DNA of 60,600 nt from an uncultured Lachnospiraceae bacterium (GCA_947591245.1 CANQCY010000010.1:1-60600), one strand, 5' to 3'. Positions 16,244 through 25,239 are shown, counted from the stretch's first letter. Numbers and translations: made by a program. The notes: generated by a model from the letters alone, not told the origin.

Positions 16244-17494
16244 CTAATCTGCAAAAAACTCTTTCACATCTGTATATCCGTCTTTCGCCAGCTGCTCTTT
16301 CTGGAATTTTTTGTTTTTCTTCATAACGCTGATACTGACGCAGTACCCCGCTTCCCGATCCTCTTTTGCCTGCCGGAGCGCCCGCTTCATCAGCTCCGGA
16401 GAGGCCTTCTTGTCTATCAGGTACGCCTTTTTCCCGGATGCCGACGGAACTTCAAAGCCCCGCTCCATAAGAAGCATAACGATCCGCTCGAAGCCGATAG
16501 AAAAACCGCAGGCGCATGTATCGGCTCCCGTAAACGCCCCGATCATCTGGTCATAACGTCCGCCGCCGCCGACGGAGCCGCCAAACTCATCCATCGAAAT
16601 CTCGAAAATCGGTCCCGTATAATATCCCATGCCGCGGACGAGCGTGGGGTCAAAGACCGTCTTAAAATCCGCAGTCTTTACTTCCTCAACGGTTGAAATA
16701 ATCGTTTCCAAATCCTCTGCCGTCCCCTCTTCAAGGAAACTGCCAAGAGTCTCCTTCATATACCGGATTCCGTCAATATCGTTTGTCACGGTACGAAACA
16801 ATTGCAGGCAGGCGCCTACCGCCTCCTTTTTATAACCGGTGCCTAATAGTTCTGCCTCTACGCCGTCCATGCCGATTTTATCCATTTTGTCGAGAATGAT
16901 AAATACATTGTCGTACTCGGAAGCTTCAAAGCCGCAGTACGCCGCCATCGCCTTTAACATTTTGCGGTTATTGATGCGGATCGTAAAATGATTAAAATCC
17001 AGTTTGCCCAAAAGCGTCGAAGTCGCCAGAATCAGTTCGATCTCCGCCAGAATCGACGGTTCGCCTAAAATGTCGATGTCGCACTGCATAAACTGCCGGA
17101 AGCGCCCTCTCTGCGGACGGTCCGCCCGCCATGAATTTCCCATCTGGAGCGCCTTAAACGGCACGTTCAGTTCCCCGGAATGATTGGCATAATAACGGGC
17201 AAGCGGCACTGTGAGATCGTACCTCAGGCCGCTGTCCACAAGATCGTCCCCGCTCTGTGCCGTCTCCAGCTTCAATTTCTCGCCGCGCTTTAAAATTTTA
17301 AATATGAGCTTTTCATTTTCCCCGCCCTGCTTGCTCGACAGATTTTCAATGTGTTCTACACATGGCGTCTCAATGGATGAAAAGCCGAATGCGCCGTATG
17401 TTTTCTTGATCAGGCCGATCACATAATCACGGATTTCCATTTCTTTCGGAAGTATATCCTTCATGCCTGTCACCGGTTTCTTTTTTAATGCCAT
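16244..17494 (-). CDS. hisS: Histidyl-tRNA synthetase
   Basis: A 416-residue class II synthetase charging tRNA-His. It shows the conserved N-terminal TGMKDILP, motif 2 with SWRADRPQRGRFRQF, the His-A box VRGMGYYTGPIFE, GGGGRYD and CGFSIGFERI. The ATG at 17494 is 8 nt from AAGGAG; a GTG one codon earlier is possible. Its first 68 nt are also the last coding bases of hemZ in another frame, so the ribosome site for hisS lies inside hemZ. This should couple the expression of the two genes. Confidence 0.96.
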   Translation of the reverse strand: MALKKKPVTGMKDILPKEMEIRDYVIGLIKKTYGAFGFSSIETPCVEHIENLSSKQGGENEKLIFKILKRGEKLKLETAQSGDDLVDSGLRYDLTVPLARYYANHSGELNVPFKALQMGNSWRADRPQRGRFRQFMQCDIDILGEPSILAEIELILATSTLLGKLDFNHFTIRINNRKMLKAMAAYCGFEASEYDNVFIILDKMDKIGMDGVEAELLGTGYKKEAVGACLQLFRTVTNDIDGIRYMKETLGSFLEEGTAEDLETIISTVEEVKTADFKTVFDPTLVRGMGYYTGPIFEISMDEFGGSVGGGGRYDQMIGAFTGADTCACGFSIGFERIVMLLMERGFEVPSASGKKAYLIDKKASPELMKRALRQAKEDREAGYCVSISVMKKNKKFQKEQLAKDGYTDVKEFFAD

Positions 17495-18902
17495 CACTCT
17501 TTCTCCTTATCATTTCATCTATTCTACTTATGTAGTCATCAACATTTTTTACATTTTCCACCCGCTCCACCCGGTTCTCTCCGGAAAACACATATTTTGA
17601 TGACGCGCCGCTTCCAAGCGCCAAAACGTCCTCCAGCTCCTCCATCATAAAAATATTATAGAGGCACTCCTTGCCGGGTCTGGCATACGCCACATTCTCC
17701 TGATTCGTATTATAACTTGTAAACGCTTTGTTTTTCTGGCGGTACATATAATAAGGCTCATAACCGTGCGAACGGCAGAACCGTTCCGCCCCCGTCTGCA
17801 TCGCCGCAATCCACGGATTTTCATGCAAAAGCCGCTCTCCGCCCTCCAACTGCTCGCGCCTCATGCGCGAGGCGCGCTTAATAACCAGCGTATGGACGGT
17901 AATGCTGTCCGGCTCAAGCCGGCAGACCTCCTGCAGCGTGCGCTCCAGATCCTCCGGCGTCTCCTCCGGCAGCCCGACGATCAAATCCATATTGATATTA
18001 TCGAAACCAAGCTCTCTTGCCTGTGCGAATACGCGCCTCACATCATCGACCGAATGCTTTCTGCCCATCATTTCCAATGTGCGCTGCTTCATCGTCTGCG
18101 GATTAATCGATATGCGGGTCACTCCATGCTCTTTCATGCAGCGAAGCTTGTCCTCCGTAATACTGTCCGGACGCCCCGCCTCCACCGTAAACTCCCGCAC
18201 ATGCTCCATCGGCAGATAACCGCTGACCAGATCAAGCAGACGGGCAAACATCCCTTCTTCCAATGACGTGGGCGTTCCGCCCCCGATATATACCGTCTGC
18301 AATACCTTTGCCGAAACCGCCTCCCCCGCATAAGCGAGCTCTCGTTCCAGCGCGTCAAGATATGCCGGCGCCTTATCCGCATATTTTTCTATCGGATATG
18401 ACGAAAACGTACAATAGGAGCAGATGCTGGGACAAAATGGTACGCCGATATAGGCGTTTATACTATTTTCATGGTCAATATGCCCGGCGAGCGCATACTC
18501 CCTCCTTGCCACATCCATCACAAGCTTCGCTTTCTCCGGCGCACACCGGTAATCCTCTCGGAGACAGTCTGCAATTTCCTTCTCCTGTTTTCCCTCCATA
18601 AACATCCGGAGCGGGATCTTCGCCGGACGGACGCCTGTCAAAATCCCCCACGGAAGGAAATTTCCTGAATATCTGCACAAAAAATCATAGAACCGCCTTT
18701 TTACCTCATTTTTTGTGTAGGGCGACGGAATAAAGTCCCTATACCGCTCCCCGCCGTCGATTTCGCACAGAACGGAGTATCCGTCTAACTCCTGCCATTC
18801 CGCTTTCTTTTTAATCTCGCACGCTTTCCCGGGATAAAAAGCCTGTGCCAGCGCTTTCATATCATAGGAAAACTCGTCGTCTTTTATCGTAATATGAATC
18901 AC
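17427..18902 (-). CDS. hemZ: Coproporphyrinogen dehydrogenase-like radical SAM protein HemZ
   Basis: About 491 residues. A radical SAM core carries the cluster motif CPSICSYC (C-x3-C-x2-C, near residues 157-164), GGGTPTS and a SINPQTM stretch, as in HemN/HemZ proteins. HemZ is annotated as an oxygen-independent coproporphyrinogen III dehydrogenase, but in many clostridia without a haem pathway the real substrate is uncertain. The N-terminal domain before the cluster is typical of clostridial HemZ. Start: GTG at 18902, 10 nt from AGGA; a GTG at 18911 is too close to it. The C-terminus runs 68 nt into hisS. Confidence 0.88.
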   Translation of the reverse strand: MIHITIKDDEFSYDMKALAQAFYPGKACEIKKKAEWQELDGYSVLCEIDGGERYRDFIPSPYTKNEVKRRFYDFLCRYSGNFLPWGILTGVRPAKIPLRMFMEGKQEKEIADCLREDYRCAPEKAKLVMDVARREYALAGHIDHENSINAYIGVPFCPSICSYCTFSSYPIEKYADKAPAYLDALERELAYAGEAVSAKVLQTVYIGGGTPTSLEEGMFARLLDLVSGYLPMEHVREFTVEAGRPDSITEDKLRCMKEHGVTRISINPQTMKQRTLEMMGRKHSVDDVRRVFAQARELGFDNINMDLIVGLPEETPEDLERTLQEVCRLEPDSITVHTLVIKRASRMRREQLEGGERLLHENPWIAAMQTGAERFCRSHGYEPYYMYRQKNKAFTSYNTNQENVAYARPGKECLYNIFMMEELEDVLALGSGASSKYVFSGENRVERVENVKNVDDYISRIDEMIRRKSDGIKKETGDRHEGYTSERNGNP

Positions 18903-18914
18903 TGTCCACACTTC

Positions 18915-19550
18915 CTATACAAACGGATTATTTTCACTCTCATAACCGATCTGCGTAGCAGGGCCGTGTCCGGTAAATGCCCGCACATCCTGCGGAAGCG
19001 TGAGAATCTTTTCCCGCAGCGACCGGATCAGCTCTCCTTCGTTTCCTGTAGGCAGATCACACCTTCCCATCGATTCGAAAAACAGCGTGTCGCCGCAAAA
19101 AAGCGCCTTTTCCTTCTCCATATAATAGCAGCAGCTTCCTTTCGTGTGTCCCGGCGTATGAATGACCTGAAATTCCATACCGGCAGACTCAAATTTCTGC
19201 CCGTCTCGAAGTGCTACGTCCGCCTCTATGCTGATCGGACGCCCCGTCATGCCCGACACATTCAGTCCGGCGTCTGACAGAAGCTCTTTTTCTCCTTCAT
19301 AAGCGCAGACCCTCCCCCCGGCGGCAGCGACCAGCCCGGGCACGCCCAGCACATGGTCAAAATGCCCGTGAGTCAGCAGGATATCCTCCAGCGCAAGCCC
19401 GTGCTCCCGTATATAGCTGCCAATCCTTTCACCGCTGTCCCCGGGATCGATCACAACGCACCGGTCATCCTCCTTCCGGTGCACAATATAACAATTTGTG
19501 CCTACGCTTCCCACCACCACCGACTCAATCACAAGTCCGTTTAATTCCAT
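18915..19550 (-). CDS. MBL-fold metallohydrolase (glyoxalase II-like)
   Basis: A 211-residue cytoplasmic metallo-beta-lactamase-fold hydrolase. The zinc motif THGHFDH is complete, followed by HTPGHTKGS, the GDTLF Asp and the C-terminal TGHGPAT His. This is the YcbL/glyoxalase II-like group, acting on thioesters or related compounds; the true substrate is unknown. The ATG at 19550 has GGAGG before it; the upstream ATG at 19574 does not. It sits between rel and hemZ, a common clostridial order, with short gaps on both sides. Confidence 0.88.
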   Translation of the reverse strand: MELNGLVIESVVVGSVGTNCYIVHRKEDDRCVVIDPGDSGERIGSYIREHGLALEDILLTHGHFDHVLGVPGLVAAAGGRVCAYEGEKELLSDAGLNVSGMTGRPISIEADVALRDGQKFESAGMEFQVIHTPGHTKGSCCYYMEKEKALFCGDTLFFESMGRCDLPTGNEGELIRSLREKILTLPQDVRAFTGHGPATQIGYESENNPFV

Positions 19551-19613
19551 ATTAAAACCTCCATCATGCCGCATCGTGATATATTTTCAGTTTTCATATG
19601 ACCGCCCAATACA

Positions 19614-21932
19614 TCAGCCGTTTGTACGCCTCTCTATATTGATCACGCTCTCCACGCCCCGCAGTTTTTTGATCAGCTTGTTTAACTGTTCCACGCTCTT
19701 CGTCTCAAAACCGACGACGATCGTCGCCGTATCCTGTTTCGACGTCCGTACGTTCATGGATTTCACATCAATCCCATTCTCAGTAAAAATTTTCGATACA
19801 TCCATCAGTACGCCGCTGCGGTTAAAGGAATAAATGACGATTTGAACCGGATAATATTCTTGATTTTGCTTCGCATCCGGTCCCCATTCCGCCTCGATCA
19901 GCCGATTCCTCTCTTCCTGCGGAAGATGTATCATATTGACGCAATCCGTCCGGTGTATGGATATTCCCCTGCCGCGCGTGACAAATCCGATGATCTCATC
20001 CCCCGGAACCGGGTTGCAGCATCGCGAAAACCGTACGGCGAGATCGTCCAGTCCTTCTACGACGATTCCGCTCTTCGTCTTTGCATATTCCCCGCTTCCC
20101 GCTTTTGCGCCTTTGGCTTCCTTCACGCTCTCGATGACCTCTAATATCTGCTCATCCGAGACAATCCGCTTATTTTTCTTATCATACCCGTACTGTAATT
20201 TATTGATTACCTGTCCTTCTTTTAACCCGCCATGGCCAATCGCGGCGCAGACGGAATCCCAATCCTTAAATCCGTATTTCCTCTTGCAAGCCTCCGTATA
20301 CTCAGGTTTTAACAGCTTATGCAAATCAATATTCTTAGATTTTGCATACTGTGCCAGAAGCTCCCTGCCGCGGACGATATTTTCCTCTTTAAATTCTGAA
20401 CGGAACCACTGGTTGATCTTATTTTTTGCCTGCGTGCTCTTTACGATCGATAACCAGTCGCGGCTCGGTCCCGTGCTGTTTTGCGACGTTATAACCTCAA
20501 TCCTGTCGCCGTTTTGGATTTGATAATCAAGCGTAACGATATTTCCGTTCACCCTTGCGCCCACCATCCTGTTTCCCACTGCCGTATGAACGGCATAGGC
20601 AAAGTCAATCGGCGTAGATCCGGCCGGAAGCGTCATCACGTCCCCATTCGGCGTAAAGCAATACACGCTGTCGGAAAAAAGATTGAGGTCGCTTTTAAGC
20701 AGATTCAAAAATTCCTTATTGTCCGACATGTCCCGCTGCCACTCTAATATCTGGCGCAGCCATGACATTTTTGCCTCCTCATTCTGTACGCTCTGGTCGC
20801 TCCCCTTGCTTTCTTTATATTTCCAATGCGCCGCAATGCCGTACTCCGCTGTCTGATGCATCTCATACGTACGGATCTGTATCTCAAACGGCTGTCCGTC
20901 CGGACTGATCAGCGTTGTGTGGAGCGATTTATAATGATTCGCTTTCGGCATCGCGATGTAATCCTTAAATCTCCCCGGAATCGGCTTGTACATCTCATGT
21001 ATAATGCCAAGCGCCGCATAGCACTGCTGCTCCGTATCCACGATGATGCGAACGGCAAACAAATCGTAAATCTGGTCAAGCGCCTTATTCTGGTTCACCA
21101 TCTTGCGATAAATGCTGAATAAATGTTTTACCCGCCCGTCAATGGTGCAGGGGATTCCGACCGCCTCCAAATGCTCCTGTACCTCAACCATGATATCTTT
21201 GACAAACGTCTCTTTTTCCACGCGCATATGGTTGAACTTTTCCGTCAGCTCGCTGTACGCCCCCGGCTGGAGATATTGGAGCGACAAATCATCCAGCTCG
21301 ACCTTGACCTTTGAAATGCCCAGACGATGCGCGATCGGCGCGTAAATATCCATCGTCTCCCTTGCTTTTTCCTTCTGCTTCTCCGGACGCATAAACTGCA
21401 GCGTCCGCATATTGTGAAGCCGGTCGGCAAGCTTAATAATGATTACGCGGATGTCTTTCGCCATCGCAAGAAACATTTTCCTGAGGTTCTCCGCCTGTAC
21501 ATCCAGCTTATCCGCCGAATAGTTTAACTGCGTCAGCTTCGTAACGCCGTCTACAAGCAGGGCGATTTCCTCGCCGAACATTTTTGCCATATCCTCAACC
21601 GTGTATTTCGTATCCTCCACGACGTCGTGCAAAAGCCCGCCCACGATCGTCTCCTTATCCATATCAATCTGAGCCAGAATAATCGCCACGCACACCGGAT
21701 GGATCAAATACGGTTCCCCGGATTTTCGCTTCTGATCCTTATGCGCTTCCTTCGCCAGATTGTATGCCCGCGTTATAAAATCGAAATCTTCACCCGGATG
21801 ATCTGTCAGGATAATCTTTTTCAATACCCTGAATAGGACGTCCGGGTCAGTAAAGTTAGGAGGAATAATATCCTGTGGCAGTTCGCCGGTGTCAAATTCT
21901 TCAATTAAACCACTCTGTCTGTCCTCTGCCAT
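19614..21932 (-). CDS. relA: Bifunctional (p)ppGpp synthetase/hydrolase, Rel family
   Basis: About 772 residues with the full long-RSH layout: HD hydrolase domain (HPVCVAIILAQ, LLHDVVEDT, KLADRLHNMRT), synthetase domain (KPIPGRFKDYIAMPKAN, HYKSLHTTL), TGS domain (TPIDFAYAVHTAVGNR), zinc-finger/helical region (VRFSRCCNPVPGDEIIGFVT) and C-terminal ACT domain. The RFKD motif and intact HD residues mark the two-activity enzyme that makes and degrades (p)ppGpp. Start: ATG at 21932, 9 nt after AAAGGG; an ATG at 21941 touches that site. It has its own promoter and probably leads the operon that continues through the tRNA synthetases, fitting a link between translation and starvation signalling. Confidence 0.96.
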   Translation of the reverse strand: MAEDRQSGLIEEFDTGELPQDIIPPNFTDPDVLFRVLKKIILTDHPGEDFDFITRAYNLAKEAHKDQKRKSGEPYLIHPVCVAIILAQIDMDKETIVGGLLHDVVEDTKYTVEDMAKMFGEEIALLVDGVTKLTQLNYSADKLDVQAENLRKMFLAMAKDIRVIIIKLADRLHNMRTLQFMRPEKQKEKARETMDIYAPIAHRLGISKVKVELDDLSLQYLQPGAYSELTEKFNHMRVEKETFVKDIMVEVQEHLEAVGIPCTIDGRVKHLFSIYRKMVNQNKALDQIYDLFAVRIIVDTEQQCYAALGIIHEMYKPIPGRFKDYIAMPKANHYKSLHTTLISPDGQPFEIQIRTYEMHQTAEYGIAAHWKYKESKGSDQSVQNEEAKMSWLRQILEWQRDMSDNKEFLNLLKSDLNLFSDSVYCFTPNGDVMTLPAGSTPIDFAYAVHTAVGNRMVGARVNGNIVTLDYQIQNGDRIEVITSQNSTGPSRDWLSIVKSTQAKNKINQWFRSEFKEENIVRGRELLAQYAKSKNIDLHKLLKPEYTEACKRKYGFKDWDSVCAAIGHGGLKEGQVINKLQYGYDKKNKRIVSDEQILEVIESVKEAKGAKAGSGEYAKTKSGIVVEGLDDLAVRFSRCCNPVPGDEIIGFVTRGRGISIHRTDCVNMIHLPQEERNRLIEAEWGPDAKQNQEYYPVQIVIYSFNRSGVLMDVSKIFTENGIDVKSMNVRTSKQDTATIVVGFETKSVEQLNKLIKKLRGVESVINIERRTNG

Positions 21933-21996
21933 ATCGGCCATCCCTTTCTATAGTAAGTGCAGATATTGTACGCGTCTCTGCTTTCGCATATCAAAC

Positions 21997-22025
21997 ATTA
22001 TATAGGAAAAAGGCAGAAAATGCAA
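21997..22025 (-). promoter_or_regulatory. Promoter of the rel operon
   Basis: Minus-strand TTGCAT (22020-22025) and perfect TATAAT (21997-22002) with a 17-bp spacer; predicted start near 21990, about 58 nt before the start codon. Confidence 0.65.
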
Positions 22026-22078
22026 CCATATCATTTGGCGAAGTATGCGCTTTACAAATGCGGACGGGCAGTCTGTTC

Positions 22079-22155
22079 GCCGGAGTTCCGGCGGCGAAAC
22101 GATTGCCGGGCAATACGGGAGGCCGGCAGATAATCATTTGATCTGCCGGCCCCCC
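22079..22155. other. Cluster of GC-rich inverted repeats between spo0A and rel
   Basis: Three palindromic units lie in a row. A 15-bp stem (22117-22131 with 22141-22155, one G-U pair on the minus strand) has a 9-nt loop; ATTGCC/GGCAAT is at 22102-22114; CGCCGGA/TCCGGCG is at 22079-22094. None is followed by a T tract on the minus strand. The large stem may still end the spo0A transcript or stabilise its 3' end, but the arrangement is more than a normal terminator needs. Confidence 0.55.
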
Positions 22156-22190
22156 GATTCCTATGCAAAACCTATTTACAGAAAACCCGC

Positions 22191-22994
22191 TCAGCCATTG
22201 GCGCGCATTTTCTGCTCCAACCGTATCTTGTCGGCAATCAGCGCCACAAACTCAGAATTTGTCGGCTTTCCCTTGCCATTATTGACTGTATATCCAAACA
22301 ATTCATCAATCGTATCTACTTTTCCTCTCGTCCACGCCACTTCGATTGCATGCCGAATCGCACGCTCCACTCTGCTTGGCGTTGTTTTATGCTGCTTTGC
22401 AATAGACGGGTAAAGAATTTTAGTAATTGAATTAAGCATTTCACTGTCATCCACTGACATCATAATCGCATCCCGAAGATACTGATATCCTTTTATGTGT
22501 GCCGGTACTCCGATTTCATGAATGATATTTGTCACATCCATCTCCAAATTGTACTCTGATTTATCATCCCTTTTCGTATACTGCTCACGGCTGTTCACCA
22601 GCATCGCTTTGTTATCCGGCTTTAACTGCTGTATCTTTGCAAGAATGGTCTCCTTCTCAAATGGTTTCAGTACATAGTATGACGCCCCGTACTGAAAGGC
22701 AGTCTGCATCACATTCTCCTGTGTAACTGCAGTGACAACGATAAAGTCCGGTCTTTTCTCGATTCCGGGAAGTCCTTTGCTCACCTTCTCCAGCACAACC
22801 AAACCGTCCATCTTCGGCATGATCAGGTCAAGAAAAACGACATCCGGCGACGTTTCACGTATCATTTCGATCGCTTCCACGCCATCCTCGGCATGTCCGA
22901 CAATTTCTACGTCCTCGTCCTCCTTCAGGCTCTCCTTGATCATGGCAGCCGCTCTTACGCTGTCATCCACAACTAAGACTTTTAGCTTATTCAA
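22191..22994 (-). CDS. spo0A: Sporulation master regulator Spo0A
   Basis: A 267-residue response regulator: receiver domain with phospho-Asp in [11 protein letters not shown] and Lys in YYVLKPF, a linker, and the Spo0A-specific DNA-binding domain ([43 protein letters not shown]). Phosphorylated Spo0A switches on sporulation genes and represses others. The start is a TTG at 22994, 9 nt after GGGAGGAAT, giving the standard N-terminus [11 protein letters not shown]; an ATG at 23015 has no ribosome site. In many clostridia spoIVB precedes spo0A; here the neighbour is an unrelated secreted protein gene. Confidence 0.97.
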   Translation of the reverse strand: MNKLKVLVVDDSVRAAAMIKESLKEDEDVEIVGHAEDGVEAIEMIRETSPDVVFLDLIMPKMDGLVVLEKVSKGLPGIEKRPDFIVVTAVTQENVMQTAFQYGASYYVLKPFEKETILAKIQQLKPDNKAMLVNSREQYTKRDDKSEYNLEMDVTNIIHEIGVPAHIKGYQYLRDAIMMSVDDSEMLNSITKILYPSIAKQHKTTPSRVERAIRHAIEVAWTRGKVDTIDELFGYTVNNGKGKPTNSEFVALIADKIRLEQKMRANG

Positions 22995-23056
22995 TCTTTT
23001 ATTCCTCCCATACATAAACTTGACATAACGCCCTAAATATCGGTGTTATCCTCTGC

Positions 23057-23085
23057 ATTATATATGCTTTTTCATCAATTTGCAA
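23057..23085 (-). promoter_or_regulatory. Promoter of spo0A
   Basis: Minus-strand TTGCAA (23080-23085) and perfect TATAAT (23057-23062) separated by 17 bp, about 56 nt before the TTG start. Confidence 0.65.
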
Positions 23086-23143
23086 GACAATTTCATGACT
23101 TTTCCACAATTTATACAAGCGGATTTTCCATATTTTTATCATA

Positions 23144-23150
23144 TTCGTCA
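23144..23150 (-). promoter_or_regulatory. Possible 0A box upstream of spo0A
   Basis: TGACGAA on the minus strand differs by one base from the 0A-box core TGTCGAA and lies about 60 bp upstream of the spo0A -35 box. Self-regulation of spo0A is known in Bacillus; a 7-base near-match is weak evidence. Confidence 0.3.
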
Positions 23151-23191
23151 AGATTCTACTTTATTCAACGAAAACTCGTTTCTTTCTACAT

Positions 23192-24511
23192 TTACGGGCG
23201 TGCAATCGGATATCCGCCACCGCCGTATCCGGCAGGACGCGCCGCCCACATTTCGCTGAGCACCGGCTTCCCCGATTGGTCAAAATACGATACCGAATAG
23301 CCGACAAACATCTCCACATGATAAATTCCTTTGTACCTGCCGTTGTTCTCTCCCGTTTTAAACAACAGATCGCCCGGACGAAGCTTCATCTCCTGTACAT
23401 GCTTCCATGTATAGGAATTTGTAACCGCCTTTTTGTGTTTTGCGCACCATTTGGCAATATCCGCGGCAACCGGTGCGTATGATTTGCTGCCAAACGTCTT
23501 CTTTATTTTTTTGTATGATTTCCAAACAAGGGAGCTGCAGTCATAATAGCCCTTCTGCATTCGTTTCGGCTGGCTGTACTTCCAATTCGCCCCGATTTTC
23601 TTCGCCGTATTTACAGTCTTTAGCAATCCCGATGAAACGACGGATACCGCACACCCCAGCTTCACATCTCCCAACTTTGCCGTAATAACAGCATTTCCCA
23701 CCTTTTTGCAGCGCACCAGGCCATTGCCGGACACTCTTGCGACGCTGGGATTGCTTGATGACCACGACGCTTTATCTCCCGTTCCCTTAATCTTCAAAGC
23801 AACCTTTTTTCCCTTCGCCGTTGTCAGGCCCGTTTTCGACATCTCCACCTTCGCCACTTTTATATGAATGGCAAAACTCTTTCCGTTGATCGTCACGGTC
23901 ACGGACGCGCTTCCTTCTGAATATGCGGAAACGAGCAGCTTATTATTCTCAATCCGGCAGCTTATATCCATCTCGGAATCATCCGACGCATACTGAATGG
24001 TTGAATTGTCTTCTGTCAAAACGACTTGGCTGTCTATCGCTATTTCCCCGCTATAAATGCCATCCCCCGTTATGTAGCCGGTCAGACGGTCCGCCGCCAG
24101 CGTAACATTGGCCATATCCAGCGTAACCGTAAAACGGCAGTACCCGGTAAAGGCGATTGTTCCATCCGGCGCATATCCGTATACCGCATAAGTCACGATA
24201 CCCGTTGAAACAGCGGTATAATTTCCCAATTCGTCGACTCGGATGATATCGCCTTCCCCATCCCCCCACTCATCGTCATAATCCTCATATTCCCACCGGG
24301 CAACTGTCACCGGCTGTCCAAACGCATCCGTCAGATTTTCAGCAGATGGCAGAATGCGGCCTGTATCACCTATATTTACACTGATTTCCGCCGTTGATCC
24401 AACTGTCACGCAGACGTCCGCCGCCATGGCGCGGGCCGCCCGTCCGCTCCAGAGCGCGCATGCAAACACAGCAAAAATCATCAGGATCCGTTTAAATTTT
24501 CTTTCCATCAT
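23192..24511 (-). CDS. Secreted Big2/NlpC-P60-like cell-wall protein
   Basis: About 439 residues with a signal peptide (KRILMIFAVFACALWSG, cleaved near AMA). It has a large extracellular N-terminal region, a bacterial Ig-like Big2 domain (about 220-295, SSSNPSVARVSGNGLV), and a C-terminal NlpC/P60-like Cys-peptidase domain. Catalytic Cys is in YYDCSSLVWKSY (about 325) and His in YHVEMFVGY (about 398). Such enzymes cut peptide bonds in peptidoglycan. The ATG at 24511 is chosen for the AGAGG site; a second ATG three bases later fits as well. The stop lies about 200 nt before spo0A, which has its own promoter, so a functional link to sporulation is not shown. Confidence 0.8.
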   Translation of the reverse strand: MMERKFKRILMIFAVFACALWSGRAARAMAADVCVTVGSTAEISVNIGDTGRILPSAENLTDAFGQPVTVARWEYEDYDDEWGDGEGDIIRVDELGNYTAVSTGIVTYAVYGYAPDGTIAFTGYCRFTVTLDMANVTLAADRLTGYITGDGIYSGEIAIDSQVVLTEDNSTIQYASDDSEMDISCRIENNKLLVSAYSEGSASVTVTINGKSFAIHIKVAKVEMSKTGLTTAKGKKVALKIKGTGDKASWSSSNPSVARVSGNGLVRCKKVGNAVITAKLGDVKLGCAVSVVSSGLLKTVNTAKKIGANWKYSQPKRMQKGYYDCSSLVWKSYKKIKKTFGSKSYAPVAADIAKWCAKHKKAVTNSYTWKHVQEMKLRPGDLLFKTGENNGRYKGIYHVEMFVGYSVSYFDQSGKPVLSEMWAARPAGYGGGGYPIARP

Positions 24512-24618
24512 CTCATCCTCTCTTGCAATCATATAGATACAGTATACTATAATCCGACAAAAAAGTCAAAAAAACACAGATGCGCCCAGCATATGCACGC
24601 ATAGGGCATATAGTACCT

Positions 24619-24658
24619 AAAAAGCGCCGAGAATGGTTGTTGCTTCCATTCCCGGCGC
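24619..24658 (-). terminator. Intrinsic terminator of hsp20
   Basis: Minus-strand hairpin with 13-bp arms (24646-24658 and 24624-24636) and a 9-nt loop, followed by five Ts (24619-24623), 12 nt after the hsp20 stop codon. Confidence 0.9.
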
Positions 24659-24670
24659 CCTGAAAATGCA

Positions 24671-25108
24671 TCAGCCCTCAATGCTTATATACTTCTTTTC
24701 TTCCACTTCAGGCTTATTCTCCTTTTTCGGTATCACAAGCTTCAAAATTCCATCCCTAAAGTTCGCTTTGATATCCTCCTGCGTAATGTTCTCGCCGACA
24801 AAGAAACTCCGCTGGCATTGCCCGCAATAACGTTCTCTGCGGATGTATCTGCCCTCCTCGTCTTTTTCTTCCTTTTTGTCGGTGCGATTTGCGGACACGT
24901 TGAGGTAACCGTCTTTTAAATCCGCCTGTATATCTTCTTTTGCATATCCCGGAAGCTCAATATCCATGATAAAACGGTCGTCGAACTCCTGAACGTCCAC
25001 GTTCATTCCCGGCACTTTGGATTTCTGCAAAGTGTTGAACGGAAAACGGAACGCATCGTCAAAAAAACTATCAACAAAATTGTCTTCAAAAATACTTGGT
25101 GCTAACAT
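24671..25108 (-). CDS. Small heat-shock protein, Hsp20/alpha-crystallin family
   Basis: A 145-residue holdase that keeps unfolded proteins soluble. The N-terminus is short and hydrophobic, the alpha-crystallin domain starts at VPGMNVDVQEFDDRFIMDIELPG and ends in the conserved FRDGILKLVIPKKE, and a short charged tail follows. Unusual point: the central strand reads RERYCGQCQRSF, which has a CxxC pair where relatives mostly show Ser, Gly or Phe. This could be a redox or metal site. It is a single-gene unit between a CIRCE-controlled promoter and a strong terminator. Confidence 0.93.
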   Translation of the reverse strand: MLAPSIFEDNFVDSFFDDAFRFPFNTLQKSKVPGMNVDVQEFDDRFIMDIELPGYAKEDIQADLKDGYLNVSANRTDKKEEKDEEGRYIRRERYCGQCQRSFFVGENITQEDIKANFRDGILKLVIPKKENKPEVEEKKYISIEG

Positions 25109-25170
25109 AAGTCATTCCTCCATTCTTAAAGAAAATATTTTATCGTTTATTATTCCCTAACGACACTTAT

Positions 25171-25199
25171 GTTATACCACATTTGTTAGCACTCGTCAA
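25171..25199 (-). promoter_or_regulatory. Promoter of hsp20
   Basis: Minus-strand TTGACG (25194-25199) and TATAAC (25171-25176) with a 17-bp spacer. The -35 box lies inside the CIRCE element, so bound HrcA would block polymerase. Confidence 0.75.
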
Positions 25200-25212
25200 G
25201 AGTGAGTGCTAA
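25186..25212. promoter_or_regulatory. CIRCE operator (HrcA binding site)
   Basis: Perfect TTAGCACTC-N9-GAGTGCTAA inverted repeat, with no mismatch to the consensus. HrcA represses heat-shock genes through this site; here it controls hsp20, as its overlap with the -35 box shows. No hrcA, groESL or dnaK gene is in the window. Confidence 0.97.
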
Positions 25213-25239
25213 CAAAAAGTATGAACTTTTTGTGAACTT

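Noticed and set aside
16226-17600. Possible T-box riboswitch for hisS/aspS
   Set aside because: hisS starts inside hemZ and aspS 18 nt after hisS; there is no leader that could hold one.
22117-22155. Normal intrinsic terminator for spo0A
   Set aside because: Strong stem but no T tract on the minus strand; kept as an unexplained hairpin instead.
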